A stretch of DNA of 64,000 nt from CAZSBB01 sp964605235 (GCA_964605235.1 CAZSBB010000018.1:1-64000), one strand, 5' to 3'; counted from the stretch's first letter, positions 8,379 to 17,866 are shown. The notes: generated by a model from the letters alone, not told the origin. Numbers and translations: made by a program.

Positions 8379-9857
8379 ATGCCCGCCGTGTACAAGTGGC
8401 TGCTCATTGCCAAATACCTGCGGCGACGCATCGGCCCCCTCGCGGCCGCCGCGGCGGTCATGCTCTGCACCGCGATGGTCATCATCGTCATCAGCGTCAT
8501 GGGCGGCTTCCTGGAGATGATGCGCACTTCCGCGCAAAAACTCACCGGCCAGGTCACCGTGCTCAGCGATGTCACCGGCTTCGAGCATTACGAAGCCCTC
8601 GCGGACCAGCTGGCGCTGCTGCCGCAGGTCCAGCAGGTCACGCCCATCATCCGCTGCTTCGGCCTGCTCAACATGAGCGGCGAGGTGCACACCGTCGAAG
8701 TGCTGGGCATCGAGCCGACGAGTCTCGACGGCGTCATCGGGTACGGCGACACGCTGCACTGGAAACGCGACGACCTGCGCCAATACCTCTACCCCCAGCA
8801 ACTGGGCAGCCCCACCCCCGAGCAGGAAAAACTGCTCGAAACCTATGACCCGCACACGCTGGGCATGGGCCTGACGGTGCCCGCTCCGTGGCAAAGCGAT
8901 CAGGTCAAAGGCGCCATCGTGCCCGGCATCGAGGTCAACCCCTGGAGCCAGCGCGACGACGAGGGCCAGTACGACATCGCCTACGCCCGGCTGGGCACCG
9001 CCGTCACCCTCACCGTCCTGCCGTTGACCGGCAAAGGCACGCTGGCGACGCTCAGCCCCGCGGTGCGCCAACTGGCGATCGTCAATGAGTTCAAGAGCGG
9101 GCTCTACGAAATCGACGCCAACCGCGTGTACATCTCCTTCGCCCTGCTGCAGGAAATGCTGGAGATGCAGGCGCAGACGGTGTATGAAAAGTTCAATCCC
9201 GACACCGGCGAACCGATCGGCGCGCCCACGCGCCAGCCCGGCCGCGCCAGTGAACTGATGATCAAAGGCGTCCCCGGCGCGGACCTGGCGGAGCTCAAAG
9301 CCGCTGTGGAGCAAACCGTCAGCGACTTCCAGCAGACGCAATCGACCATCAAGCTGCTGCGTGTCATGACCTGGCAGGAACGCCATCGCATGCTGCTCAA
9401 CGCGGTGGAAAAAGAGAAGGGCATGATCACCGTGCTGTTCGCCATCATCAGCGGCGTGGCGGTGGTGATGATTGCCGTGGTGTTCTCCATGATCGTGCTG
9501 GAAAAGACCCGCGACATCGGCACCCTGCTGGCGCTGGGGGCGCGGCGGGGCGGCATCGCGGGCATCTTCCTGGGCTACGGCCTGGCGGTGGGCGTGGTCG
9601 GGGCGCTGCTGGGCTTGGCGCTGGCGGCGGCGATCGTGCTCAACCTCAACGAAATCCAGGACCTGCTTTTCTACCTGTTCGGCTTCAAGATGTGGGACCC
9701 GAAAATCTACTACTTCGACCGCATTCCCAATCGGCTCGACTGGTGGGAAGTGAGCTGGATCATGCTCGGCGCGGTGCTCAGCAGCCTGCTGGGCGCGGTG
9801 GTCCCGGCGATCCAGGCGGCGCGGCTGCGGCCGGTGGAGGCGCTGCGCTATGAGTAG
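8379..9857 (+). CDS. LolC/LolE-like FtsX-family ABC transporter permease
   Basis: 492 aa. One N-terminal TM (~20-42), a large periplasmic MacB/Lol-type domain, then three TM segments (about 345-375, 395-430, 455-475), ending in PAIQAARLRPVEALRYE, the canonical end of FtsX-like permeases. With the ATPase at 10042 it likely forms a LolCDE-type complex that extracts lipoproteins from the inner membrane. Only one permease is seen, so the complex may be a homodimer. ATG 8379 overlaps a -10-like TAACAT; GTG 8388, 7 nt after that hexamer, is an attractive leaderless start that removes three residues. Confidence 0.85.
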   Translation: MPAVYKWLLIAKYLRRRIGPLAAAAAVMLCTAMVIIVISVMGGFLEMMRTSAQKLTGQVTVLSDVTGFEHYEALADQLALLPQVQQVTPIIRCFGLLNMSGEVHTVEVLGIEPTSLDGVIGYGDTLHWKRDDLRQYLYPQQLGSPTPEQEKLLETYDPHTLGMGLTVPAPWQSDQVKGAIVPGIEVNPWSQRDDEGQYDIAYARLGTAVTLTVLPLTGKGTLATLSPAVRQLAIVNEFKSGLYEIDANRVYISFALLQEMLEMQAQTVYEKFNPDTGEPIGAPTRQPGRASELMIKGVPGADLAELKAAVEQTVSDFQQTQSTIKLLRVMTWQERHRMLLNAVEKEKGMITVLFAIISGVAVVMIAVVFSMIVLEKTRDIGTLLALGARRGGIAGIFLGYGLAVGVVGALLGLALAAAIVLNLNEIQDLLFYLFGFKMWDPKIYYFDRIPNRLDWWEVSWIMLGAVLSSLLGAVVPAIQAARLRPVEALRYE

Positions 9858-9933
9858 CAACAAAATTGGTATGACCACCAAAACCCCGCGCGGATGGAGG
9901 AAATCAGGCAGGCAGGTCAAACGCCTGTTTCAC

Positions 9934-9963
9934 TTAGCCCCCGGCGAGTCGCCGGGGGCTAAA
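9934..9963. repeat. REP-like hairpin (TTAGCC..GGCTAA family), copy 2
   Basis: Arms TTAGCCCCCGGCGA / TCGCCGGGGGCTAA, 76 bp after the FtsX-like stop codon and within the gap before the ATPase gene. Same family as 1040 and 24587. Confidence 0.6.
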
Positions 9964-10007
9964 TGGGAGGTTTCTGCATAGCCTTTCCATCGGGGTCCGG
10001 TTATTTC

Positions 10008-10034
10008 GGTGTTCTCTGTGCCTCTGTGGTGAAT
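10008..10034. repeat. Half of a CACAGAG-type element
   Basis: GTTCTCTGTGCCTCTGTGG followed by TGAAT matches the right arm of the elements at 12881 and 44475. No left arm is present nearby, so it is a solo or decayed copy. It ends 8 nt before the LolD-like start codon and covers the region where its ribosome site should be. Confidence 0.6.
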
Positions 10035-10041
10035 CTGAAAA

Positions 10042-10767
10042 ATGACGTCGAAAACCACTGCCGCCGACGCCCCCCTGCTGCTGGTGCGCAACCTGCATAA
10101 ACGCTATCGCATGGGCGATGAAACCCTCCACGTCCTGCGCGGGGTGGATGCGGAGGTGCAGGCGGGCGAATGGCTGGCGATCCTGGGCGCCTCCGGCTCA
10201 GGCAAGAGCACGCTGCTGCACCTCATGGGCGCGCTCGACCATCCCGACGAAGGCGAAGTCCACTTCCGCCAGCAGAATGTCTTTCGCTTCCGCGGCAGCG
10301 TCACGGCGGAATATCGCAATGAATCCGTGGGCTTCGTGTTCCAGTTCTATCACCTGCTGCCGGAGCTGACCGCACTGGAAAATGTGCTGGTGGCGTCCAT
10401 GGTGGGCAACAACGTCAGGCACTGGATGGGCCAGCGGGCACAAGCGCGGCAGCGGGCGACCGAACTGCTCGACCGCTTCGGACTTGCCGGCCGACTGCGG
10501 CATCGTCCCGCCAAGCTGTCGGGCGGGGAGCGCCAGCGGGTGGCGATCGCCCGCGCCCTGATGAATGAGCCGGACCTGCTGCTGGCGGATGAGCCGACGG
10601 GCAACCTCGACGCCCGCACCGGCCAGCAGATTCTCGAAGTCTTCGCCGAACTGCACCAACGTGGCCAAACCATTGTGATGGTGACCCACGACGCCAATGT
10701 CGCCGCCCGCGCCGACCGCCGCCTGGTGCTGCAAGCCGGCCAGCTCGCCCGCAATCACGGGGCGTAA
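10042..10767 (+). CDS. LolD-like ABC transporter ATP-binding protein
   Basis: 241 aa. Walker A GASGSGKST at 49-57, Q-loop FVFQFYHLLPELTALENV, signature LSGGERQRVAIA, Walker B LLADEPTGNLD, and switch His in MVTHD. The FQFYHLLPELT and DEPTGNLD blocks are typical of the LolD/MacB/FtsE group that pairs with FtsX-like permeases. It follows the LolE-like gene by 184 bp, a gap filled by two repeats. It probably powers lipoprotein release from the inner membrane. No clear Shine-Dalgarno sequence precedes the ATG. Confidence 0.88.
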   Translation: MTSKTTAADAPLLLVRNLHKRYRMGDETLHVLRGVDAEVQAGEWLAILGASGSGKSTLLHLMGALDHPDEGEVHFRQQNVFRFRGSVTAEYRNESVGFVFQFYHLLPELTALENVLVASMVGNNVRHWMGQRAQARQRATELLDRFGLAGRLRHRPAKLSGGERQRVAIARALMNEPDLLLADEPTGNLDARTGQQILEVFAELHQRGQTIVMVTHDANVAARADRRLVLQAGQLARNHGA

Positions 10768-10786
10768 CGCATCTCTACGAGCCGCC

Positions 10787-10902
10787 AACGAGCCGGAAGC
10801 GTGAGCGCCCGGGCAGCGTCGGTGGACGCCATAGCGTTTAGGTTTGCGCGTTGACGCTGCGGACGCCGGGCGCGGTTCCCCTCGCTGACGCTTCGGGCTC
10901 GT
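10787..10902. repeat. AACGAGCCGG inverted-repeat element, copy 1 (116 bp)
   Basis: Begins AACGAGCCGGAAGCGTGAGC and ends with the inverted form CGCTGACGCTTCGGGCTCGT. Sister copies of 116-118 bp are at 14341, 38863, 51878 and 58580. The middle is variable. It lies just after the LolD-like stop codon. Confidence 0.75.
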
Positions 10903-10922
10903 ATCGCCATCCGCAACGAGCC

Positions 10923-10990
10923 GGGATAAGAAAGGGGATAAGTACATTATTTTACCAATAAAATAATGTACTTATCCCCTTTCTTCTCCC
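10923..10990. repeat. Long palindrome around GGGGATAAGTACATTATTTT, copy 2
   Basis: Arms at 10923-10954 and 10959-10990, complementary except for one mismatch in the outer arm, with a 4-nt loop. The outer arm is GGGATAAGAAA here. Copies 1 and 3 are at 8259 and 39427. Confidence 0.85.
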
Positions 10991-11145
10991 CCCTTTCTTC
11001 TCCCCCCGGCCTTCAACAAGCCGCCAGCGGTGATATTCTCACCCTTCTGATCCGCCTGGTTCGAGCCCGACGGTTGCCGCTCTCCCCGCCGGGTGCTACC
11101 TTGCTGGTCTGGTCACCGTTCCCCCTATCTGAGAAGGACGACCCC

Positions 11146-12858
11146 ATGAGCGGGCTGGCGATGCCGCAGATCGCGGCGATGGCGAATACCCCGGAGTTTC
11201 GCACCGAACTGACGAATCTGCTGGTCGAGATGGTGACGATCGACACCACCGTGCAGGCGGATGTCAAACGTCTGGCGGCCAACGAACATGCTGTGTTTGA
11301 TCTGATTGAAAGTCAGCTTAAGCCGCTGAACCTGCCGGCCGCGACGTTCGAGCGTCGCGCCATCAATCCGGCGATCGATCAGCACCCCTTCTTCTCCCAG
11401 CTTTACTACACCAAGAGCAAGGCGCAGCCCCAGGGCCTCAGCGCCGCCGAGTGCTATGCCGGGCGCGCCAACCTGCTGGTGATGGTTGACGGCGAGCAGC
11501 GCAGCAAAGACGGCGTGAACTATGCGGTCAACACCCACATCGACGTCATCGCGCCGTACATCCCCCCGCGCGTGGAAGGCGATGTGGTCTACGGACGCGG
11601 CGCCTGTGACGACAAAGGCAATGCCGTCGCCATGATCGGCGCCCTGCGGCTGGTGGCGCACTACCTTAAACAGACCAAGCAGCGCCTCAACCGCAACCTC
11701 ACCTTCATGTTCGTCATCGAAGAGGAAATGGGCGGCAACGGTTCACTCTCTGCGGCGCTCGACCGCGACCTGCGCAAACGCTACGACGCGCTGACCGTCA
11801 TGGAAATCTGCGAAAGCAAGCTCTACCCCGGCAACCGCGGCTGCGTGTGGTACAAGGTCGAAGCCAAGCAGGCGGGCGTCAACCTGTTTGAAGCCGCCGC
11901 CTACGCCATTGAGGAAATGGAAAAGGAAGGCCGGTCCATTCGCAGCGAAAGCCGGCACGACCTGTTCCCCCATCGCCCGGTGCAGACCTGCCACGGCATC
12001 CTGGGCGACTGCGGCCAGCACCCCTCACGCATCAACGGCGAAGTCAGCTTTGACATCATCCTCCCCGGCGGCGACAGCGTCGCGGGCGAACAACTCATCC
12101 GCGACATCCTCCAGTTCGCCCTCGATGAATACTGCGGCGTCTACGGCGACAAAACCAAAATCAACGACAAAACCACCGGCAAACCCAAGGTCGATCACCA
12201 TTACGACCTCACCCGCGGCGCCAGCGGTTTCCATATCACCGTCTTCGGCTCCACCGGCCACATGGGCTCCATCTTTGAAAACGACGGCGCCATCACCAAG
12301 ATGATGACCATGGTCCGCAGCCTCATCCGCTCCCGCGCCACGCTCCAGCGCGTCACCGGCGCCAGCCAGGTCAGCTTCCGCCAGAGCAACTGGCAGGACC
12401 CCGCCCATCTGCTCATGGAAGGCGGCCAGGGCTTCCTGCCCACCCATGAAATGAATGACGTGCAGCAGCGCATGCGCAAGGCCGTGTGGCGCGGCATCAA
12501 CAGCTACCTGCGCCAGCAGGACCGCCCCGCCAACGCCGAGCAATGGGTCAGCGTCACCTATGACAAGCTGCACAATGCCGCCTTCGCCGGCGCCCCCGAC
12601 AGCAAAGACATGCAGCGCGCCATCGCCTGCCAGAAGCTCGCGGGCATCTGGAACGGACAGCCCGTGCGCGGCTGGGACGTGAGCTGCGACTCGCGCATCT
12701 TCGCCAAGGAATATCCCGACCTGAACGTCATCACCTCCGGCCCCGGCTCGCTGGTGTACGCCCACTCGGACCACGAACAGATCAGCATCACCGAGATGGT
12801 CAAGTTCGCCGAGTTCCTCGCGTACTACATCCTGAACCAGACCGGCACGGTGAACTGA
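11146..12858 (+). CDS. M20 family metallopeptidase
   Basis: 570 aa. Metal/catalytic motifs are clear: NTHID with H131 and D133, GACDDKG with D155/D156, and FVIEEEMGGNGS with the catalytic E192-E194 pair; a later GSTGHMGS supplies another His. The family hydrolyses peptide or N-acyl bonds in the cytoplasm with two metal ions. Longer than typical M20 (~400-450 aa), with insertions in the lid region. ATG 11146 has GAAGGA ~9 nt upstream. The reading frame stays open upstream to 10966, but that extension begins inside the palindrome and is not plausible protein. Confidence 0.85.
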   Translation: MSGLAMPQIAAMANTPEFRTELTNLLVEMVTIDTTVQADVKRLAANEHAVFDLIESQLKPLNLPAATFERRAINPAIDQHPFFSQLYYTKSKAQPQGLSAAECYAGRANLLVMVDGEQRSKDGVNYAVNTHIDVIAPYIPPRVEGDVVYGRGACDDKGNAVAMIGALRLVAHYLKQTKQRLNRNLTFMFVIEEEMGGNGSLSAALDRDLRKRYDALTVMEICESKLYPGNRGCVWYKVEAKQAGVNLFEAAAYAIEEMEKEGRSIRSESRHDLFPHRPVQTCHGILGDCGQHPSRINGEVSFDIILPGGDSVAGEQLIRDILQFALDEYCGVYGDKTKINDKTTGKPKVDHHYDLTRGASGFHITVFGSTGHMGSIFENDGAITKMMTMVRSLIRSRATLQRVTGASQVSFRQSNWQDPAHLLMEGGQGFLPTHEMNDVQQRMRKAVWRGINSYLRQQDRPANAEQWVSVTYDKLHNAAFAGAPDSKDMQRAIACQKLAGIWNGQPVRGWDVSCDSRIFAKEYPDLNVITSGPGSLVYAHSDHEQISITEMVKFAEFLAYYILNQTGTVN

Positions 12859-12880
12859 CTGCGCAGGTAAGCCAAATATG

Positions 12881-12999
12881 TCACCACAGAGGCACAGAGA
12901 ACACAGAGACCAAGCCAGGAGCAGCAGCATGGCGGGTGATGCCGCGCAAACTGCTCTCTCCGTGTGTATTTCTCTGTGATCTCTGTGCCTCTGTGGTGA
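12881..12999. repeat. CACAGAG-type inverted-repeat element, copy 2
   Basis: Left TCACCACAGAGGCACAGAGA, right TCTCTGTGCCTCTGTGGTGA, ~119 bp in all. It sits between the M20 gene and the Gfo/Idh gene. Confidence 0.75.
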
Positions 13000-13032
13000 A
13001 GTGTTTTTCCCCCGCACAAGAGGAATGCGATC

Positions 13033-14214
13033 ATGGACAAGATTCGTCTGGGCGTCATCGGCACCGGCTCCGTGGTGCGCGAAATCTATCAGCATCTCTA
13101 CTTCCACAGCGAATACTCGCACCTGCTGTCCATCGAGGCGGCGGCAGACCCCAATGAAAAGGGGCTCAACGAGTTCTGCGACAAGTATCAGATTCCCAAG
13201 GACCGCCGCTTCGCCAGCTATGAGGAAATGATCCGCAAGGTGCAGCTTGATGCCGTGCAGGTCAACACTCCCGACAGCCTGCACGAGAAGCCCACGGTGT
13301 TCGCCCTGGAACAGGGACTCGACGCCCTGGTGCCCAAGCCGCTGTCGGACACCATTGATGCAGCGCACAAGATGATCGCCGCCATGCGCAAGTCGGGCCG
13401 GCTGATCGGCGTGGACTTCCACAAGCGCGACGACCCGCGCATCAAGGAATGCCAGGCCCGCTATCGCAGCGGCGCGTATGGGCAGTTCCAGCTCGCCGTG
13501 TGGTACATGGTGGACAAGCTCTGCGTGGCGGACCCGAACTTTGAGCCGCGCTTTTTCGCGTCGCCTGATTTCGCGTCCAAGAACTCGCCCATCAGCTTCC
13601 TGACCGTGCACATGGCGGACGCGTTCATTCGCATCGTCGGGCTCAAGCCGGTGCGGGTGCGGGCGCATGGCTGGAAGCAGAAGCTGGCGAGCCTCAAGCC
13701 CATCGCGGTGGACGGCTACGACCTGTGCGACACGGAAATCGTCTTTGAAAACGGCGGCGTCGCCCACATCATCACCGGCTGGCACCTGCCCAACTCCGCC
13801 CACGCCCTGACCGTGCAGAGCTCGCGCCTCATCTGCACCGACGGCTACGTGGACCTGGGCATCGACACCCCCGGCTACCGCGAAGTCATCAAAGACGGCA
13901 TCTTTGAACGCAACCCCCTGTTCCGCAATTTCGAAGCCGACGGCCTGGTCACCGGCTACGGCATGAGTCGGCCCGGCCGGATCTATCAGAAGTTCCTCCG
14001 CGACCGCAACCACGCCCTGCCCGCCCGCGAACGCGAAGAGCTGAGCAACCTCTTCGAGCTGGGCTTCTGGACCACCGTGGTCTGCGAAGCCGCCGAACAA
14101 AGTCTCAAGCAGGCGACCGACCACGAAAACGGCGTCACCCACGGCGTGGAAATCAAAGTCGCCGACCTGCTCAAACAACGCCTGGGCGCCGACGCGGCGA
14201 GCTATCTGGCGTAA
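13033..14214 (+). CDS. Gfo/Idh/MocA family oxidoreductase
   Basis: 393 aa. N-terminal Rossmann motif GVIGTGSV at 7-14 binds NAD(P); VPKPLS with K102 matches the conserved EKP-type lysine; GVDFHKRDDPR follows in the (alpha+beta) substrate domain. The family oxidises or reduces sugars, inositols or pseudo-sugars. Planctomycetes encode many of these, and the substrate here is unknown. AGAGGA 8 nt before the ATG is a good ribosome site. A strong terminator follows at 14245. Confidence 0.88.
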   Translation: MDKIRLGVIGTGSVVREIYQHLYFHSEYSHLLSIEAAADPNEKGLNEFCDKYQIPKDRRFASYEEMIRKVQLDAVQVNTPDSLHEKPTVFALEQGLDALVPKPLSDTIDAAHKMIAAMRKSGRLIGVDFHKRDDPRIKECQARYRSGAYGQFQLAVWYMVDKLCVADPNFEPRFFASPDFASKNSPISFLTVHMADAFIRIVGLKPVRVRAHGWKQKLASLKPIAVDGYDLCDTEIVFENGGVAHIITGWHLPNSAHALTVQSSRLICTDGYVDLGIDTPGYREVIKDGIFERNPLFRNFEADGLVTGYGMSRPGRIYQKFLRDRNHALPAREREELSNLFELGFWTTVVCEAAEQSLKQATDHENGVTHGVEIKVADLLKQRLGADAASYLA

Positions 14215-14244
14215 GCCGGCGGTTGGTCGAACGCATGAACAAGC

Positions 14245-14279
14245 AAACCCGCACCCCGATCTGGGCGTGCGGGTTTTTT
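14245..14279 (+). terminator. Rho-independent terminator after the Gfo/Idh gene
   Basis: Stem AACCCGCAC / GTGCGGGTT with further CCC/GGG pairs inside, followed directly by a run of six Ts. It lies 30 bp after the stop codon and is the best intrinsic terminator in the window. Confidence 0.85.
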
Positions 14280-14300
14280 GTTGGTCGGTTGGTGGTTCGT

Positions 14301-14325
14301 TTGCGCTCGCACAGCGAGCCCTACA
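14301..14325. repeat. GCGCTCGCACAGCGAGCCC repeat
   Basis: TTGCGCTCGCACAGCGAGCC followed by CTACA, an internally palindromic unit also found as a facing pair at 53508-53568. A decayed copy is near 42884. Confidence 0.5.
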
Positions 14326-14340
14326 GCAGAGCGATACTTC

Positions 14341-14457
14341 AACGAGCCGGAAGCGTTAGCGACGGGCAGGGCGTGAAGTTGCCGCTGGTTTGGGGATTTA
14401 CCCAAAACTGGCTTGGTATTCGGACGCTGCGCCCGTCGCTGACGCTTCCGGCTCGTT
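14341..14457. repeat. AACGAGCCGG inverted-repeat element, copy 2 (117 bp)
   Basis: Starts AACGAGCCGGAAGCGTTAGC and ends GCTGACGCTTCCGGCTCGTT. It fills the convergent gap between the Gfo/Idh gene and lptD, ending 6 bp from the lptD stop codon. Confidence 0.8.
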
Positions 14458-14462
14458 CGTGC

Positions 14463-17400
14463 TTACTCAAACAACCCGCCGCGGTCGTACCTGCGGGCGT
14501 AGCGCGAGCCCGCCAGGCCCTGCGGGACCAGGCGGATCATCGCGGCGGTGTCGTTGTCGATCTCGTCGTGGGTGACGCTGACCACCATCAGCCAGCGCGG
14601 CAGTTTGCGGACCAGCGCCATTTCCAGCTCGCGCGAGCCGCCGTCGGCGAGGTCCAGCGTGTGGCTGAAGTACAGGTCGTATTTCACGGTCATTTCATAG
14701 CTGAAGCCGTAGCGCAGCAGGCGCGAGCCGACGGCGTCCAGGTCGATGTAATCGACGAAGCTGGTCAGCTGCGGGGCGTGCTGGAGGTTCAGGCCCACGC
14801 GCCACTGGTCGAGCTGGTCGCTGTCGAGGTCGTAGGTCAGGTCGTGCACCGCCGCGAGGTTGTTGCTGATGAGCCAGGCGAGGTCGTTGTAGAGATGGTC
14901 GCCGCCGAGGCTGTATTCGGGGCGGTAGCCGTAGTAGCGGTTGAGGTCGTGGTCGCCGCCGAGCGGGTCGGTGGGCGTGTGGCTGTCGGTCAGGACGATG
15001 CCGGAGTCCATGGTCAGCCAGTCGACGCTGCGCCAGCGTCCGGGGCCGCCGCGCTGGGTCTGGAAGGTGTTGCGGACGCCAAAGCGGGTGGTCATGCCTT
15101 CGCGGATGCCTTCGACATTGGCGTCGTAGATCGGCAGTTCGCCCTGTTCAAGGTTGGCGGCGGCGACGGAGATGTCGGCATAGGGTTCGACGATGTGGCG
15201 CAGGCGATGCACGTCGAAGATGCGGCTGTCGACGTCGTCAAAGGTGCGGTTGAACTGGGTGTGCAGACGGAGGCCGACTTCACCCCAGAGGCGGTACTGA
15301 TCATCCTCGCTGGCGCCGTTGCTGATGCGGTTGAACTCGTCGAAATCCTGGTCGTAACCGGTGAAGCGGCCGACGGCATAGGGCACCACATCAATGCCCG
15401 CCACTTCCAGCGGAGCCTGCACTTCATGGCGGCTGTCGAACCGGCTGCGGTAATCCTGCGGCACGCCGGCGGCGGAGAAGACATCTTCAAAACGGGTGTC
15501 GACGCCGAAGGGCGCCGGCGGGGTCAGGCCGCGGTCGGCGAAGGTGTCGTGGCCGGGACGGATGGTCATGCGGCTGACGCGGTTCTCGGTGTAGTAGGTC
15601 AGCCGATCGTCCCACAGGCCGGTGCCGATCTGATAGAAGCCCAGTTCGGGGAGCTTGTCCACCACGTAGCCGGGCGCCTGGAAGGTGGTGTCCTGGGTGG
15701 TGAAACTGTTGAGGTCATACTTGGTGAGGAAGGTGAAAGCCCAGTCGTTTTCCTGCTTTTTGAGGTAGATGGAGGTTTCGTACTGGCGCACCTGGTCGGC
15801 CTGATCTTCCATGATCTCGGTGAGGAAGGTGGGGTCGGAGACGACGGCGGCCTGGAGGGAAAGTTCCCAGTTGTCCGGGAGATACTGGCGGTGCTGCCAG
15901 TGGGCGTAGCCGCGCTGGTCGTCATCGTGATCACGGGGCTGACGTTTGGCGATTTCATCTTCGCCGTTGTCCCACAGCAGGCCATAGGCGTCGAGTCGGC
16001 CGAACATATCGGTCAGGTCATAGTTGAACTCGATGCCGACCGCCGGGCCGTGGTCGCCCAGCACATCGAAGATGCCTTCCAGGTCCACGCCTTCGGGCGC
16101 TTCTTCGCCGGCGAGGGCGAAGAGGTCCCAGCGGGAACGGAAGGTGAAGCCGACCTGACTGGAGAAGCCTACGGGTTCGAACTGGCGAATGGGCGTCTGC
16201 ATGCCCTGGCCGGCGACCCTGGGCAGCGGCAGCACGGTTTTTTCCAGCAGCTCGATGCGGTTGCCTTCCCCGACGAAGGCGAGGGTCTTGGCGCCGTCGC
16301 GGCCGGTGACTTCATGCAGCGTGACGGACTTGCTGGCGATCGCCAGATGCGGCACGGCAAACTCGCTGGTGGTGACCTGGGCCTCCTGCGCCATCCAGCG
16401 ATCGCGCGCCACCTGATGGATGCGCTCGGCGCGGACGTAGAGCGGAATCTGCCGCTTGATGTCCCAGGTGTACATGACCGCTTCGAGCACGACGGCTTTG
16501 TTGGTGGTCAGGTCGTAGTACACGCGCGGAGCGCGGATGGTGTACTGCCCATCGGTGGCGACGACATTGTCTTCGAGATAGATGCCGCGCACCGCGCCGC
16601 TGTCGACGCGATTGAACGCCGGGCTGGAGACCTGATCCGCCGCGAGAAACACCACGGCATTCTGAGCGGTCAGCGACATGCTGCGCCCGGACTGGGGATC
16701 GGTGAACATGACGCCGACTTGCCCGAACAGCAGGGCGACTTTTTCCTCGCCTTCGCCTTCGACGACCATGCGCTGGAAGCTGAAGTTGACCATGCCGCGC
16801 GGCAGGATGGTTTCGCCTGTGCTACCCGTGGAACCGCCGGCCAGGAGAGCGGTCGTGGTGGTGGCGCTGTCGGCCGTGCCGGGCGCGACCGTGGGCGGGG
16901 TGGAATCAGCAGTGGATGCGGCTGACCCAGCAGGTGACGTGGTGGTGGTCGGTGCGGAGGTCGGCGCAGCGCCCAGGCGTGCCGGGGCAGTGGGCTCGGG
17001 CACGATGATCTGCGGCTCGGCGGCGCGCAGGCGGGCGGCAGCGGCAGCGCGGGCGGTTTGCTTGTCGCCCGACTCATCGCGCGCGGTGGACGGCACGCTG
17101 AGCATCGGGGTCTGCAGCCGCTGCAAGTGGTCGCCGATGCGCTGCTGCGCTTCAAGCACCAGCGGATCGCCGGCGGCGCCCTGCGGTTCAAGCAGATCGG
17201 TCGCCAACTCGACGTTGCCGGTGGTCGTCACGGTGACCAGCAGCCGGGGCGCCTGCACCTGCGTCGCGCCTTTGCCGGCGAGGGGCGCAGCGTCATCGAG
17301 GTAGACATACAGCAAGCGCGCGTCGTACTGCTGATCGATGCGCACCACCGCGCGGCGGGCGCGGAAGCCATAGGTGCCGATGGTGATTTCGACATCGCGG

Positions 17401-17636
17401 TCGAGCAACAGCATCTGACTGCTGCCCTGCCGCCAGACTTTCGCGCGGGCAGCGCGGAAATGGGCGGGCGTGTCGATGATGGGCGCCGCCAGCGCCTGCG
17501 GGTCGGCCGCCTGGCCCTGTGCGGAGGCAAGGAACTGGGGAATCAGGAGCGTCCCCACCGTCAGGAGCAGCAGGCCCGCCTGCCCCCAGGTCCGGGCGCC
17601 GCCTGCTGCGGTCGTCAGCCGAGAAAGCACCTTCAT
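14463..17636 (-). CDS. lptD: LptD-like LPS-assembly outer membrane protein
   Basis: 1057 aa. A signal peptide (GLLLLTVGTLLIPQFLASAQ) is followed by an N-terminal beta-jellyroll (OstA/LptA-like) region with Pro/Thr/Ala-rich linkers (~residues 170-290), and then a long beta-rich C-terminal half with alternating aromatic strands, as in LptD barrels. LptD inserts lipopolysaccharide into the outer leaflet with LptE. Longer than E. coli LptD (~780 aa) because of the linkers and extra N-terminal sequence. ATG 17636 is chosen because it gives a clean signal peptide. A promoter (TTGTGA, 16 bp, TATAAT) lies just upstream. Divergent from the AhbD-like gene. Confidence 0.75.
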   Translation of the reverse strand: MKVLSRLTTAAGGARTWGQAGLLLLTVGTLLIPQFLASAQGQAADPQALAAPIIDTPAHFRAARAKVWRQGSSQMLLLDRDVEITIGTYGFRARRAVVRIDQQYDARLLYVYLDDAAPLAGKGATQVQAPRLLVTVTTTGNVELATDLLEPQGAAGDPLVLEAQQRIGDHLQRLQTPMLSVPSTARDESGDKQTARAAAAARLRAAEPQIIVPEPTAPARLGAAPTSAPTTTTSPAGSAASTADSTPPTVAPGTADSATTTTALLAGGSTGSTGETILPRGMVNFSFQRMVVEGEGEEKVALLFGQVGVMFTDPQSGRSMSLTAQNAVVFLAADQVSSPAFNRVDSGAVRGIYLEDNVVATDGQYTIRAPRVYYDLTTNKAVVLEAVMYTWDIKRQIPLYVRAERIHQVARDRWMAQEAQVTTSEFAVPHLAIASKSVTLHEVTGRDGAKTLAFVGEGNRIELLEKTVLPLPRVAGQGMQTPIRQFEPVGFSSQVGFTFRSRWDLFALAGEEAPEGVDLEGIFDVLGDHGPAVGIEFNYDLTDMFGRLDAYGLLWDNGEDEIAKRQPRDHDDDQRGYAHWQHRQYLPDNWELSLQAAVVSDPTFLTEIMEDQADQVRQYETSIYLKKQENDWAFTFLTKYDLNSFTTQDTTFQAPGYVVDKLPELGFYQIGTGLWDDRLTYYTENRVSRMTIRPGHDTFADRGLTPPAPFGVDTRFEDVFSAAGVPQDYRSRFDSRHEVQAPLEVAGIDVVPYAVGRFTGYDQDFDEFNRISNGASEDDQYRLWGEVGLRLHTQFNRTFDDVDSRIFDVHRLRHIVEPYADISVAAANLEQGELPIYDANVEGIREGMTTRFGVRNTFQTQRGGPGRWRSVDWLTMDSGIVLTDSHTPTDPLGGDHDLNRYYGYRPEYSLGGDHLYNDLAWLISNNLAAVHDLTYDLDSDQLDQWRVGLNLQHAPQLTSFVDYIDLDAVGSRLLRYGFSYEMTVKYDLYFSHTLDLADGGSRELEMALVRKLPRWLMVVSVTHDEIDNDTAAMIRLVPQGLAGSRYARRYDRGGLFE

Positions 17637-17676
17637 GCGCGGTTGTCGCCTATGGGTAAATGCTTGTTGAATCGGG

Positions 17677-17704
17677 ATTATAGGGCTTCGCCCGGTCGTC
17701 ACAA
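17677..17704 (-). promoter_or_regulatory. Predicted promoter of lptD
   Basis: On the minus strand TTGTGA, 16-bp spacer, TATAAT (17677-17682). Transcription would start near 17669, giving a leader of about 33 nt. Confidence 0.6.
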
Positions 17705-17776
17705 CCGGACCGGCCGGGCATTTGTCGGAACCGGCCAGGCGGTTGTGGAATTTTTATCTGATGACTCTTTTGCCTG

Positions 17777-17805
17777 TTGACTTCGGACGGGTCGGCCGAC
17801 ATAAT
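17777..17805 (+). promoter_or_regulatory. Predicted promoter of the AhbD-like gene
   Basis: TTGACT (17777-17782), 17-bp spacer, CATAAT (17800-17805), close to the sigma-70 consensus. The start codon is at 17867, giving a leader of about 55 nt. Confidence 0.7.
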
Positions 17806-17866
17806 AATCAGGAGTTCGACATCCGAATATGTGCAAGGCGCACCATTCCCGCAAGGAGCCCCCGCC

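Noticed and set aside
8322..9920. 532-codon minus-strand ORF opposite the FtsX-like gene
   Set aside because: Shadow: no motif, and the plus strand ends in a canonical FtsX tail.
10966..11145. N-terminal extension of the M20 peptidase frame starting MYLSPF
   Set aside because: It begins within the palindrome (ATGTACTTATCCCC); ATG 11146 has a ribosome site and begins the folded protein.
14223..16925. Very long plus-strand ORF (900 codons) opposite lptD
   Set aside because: It is a high-GC shadow of lptD, rich in Val/Ala/Gly with no domain, while the minus-strand protein has a signal peptide and OstA/LptD features.
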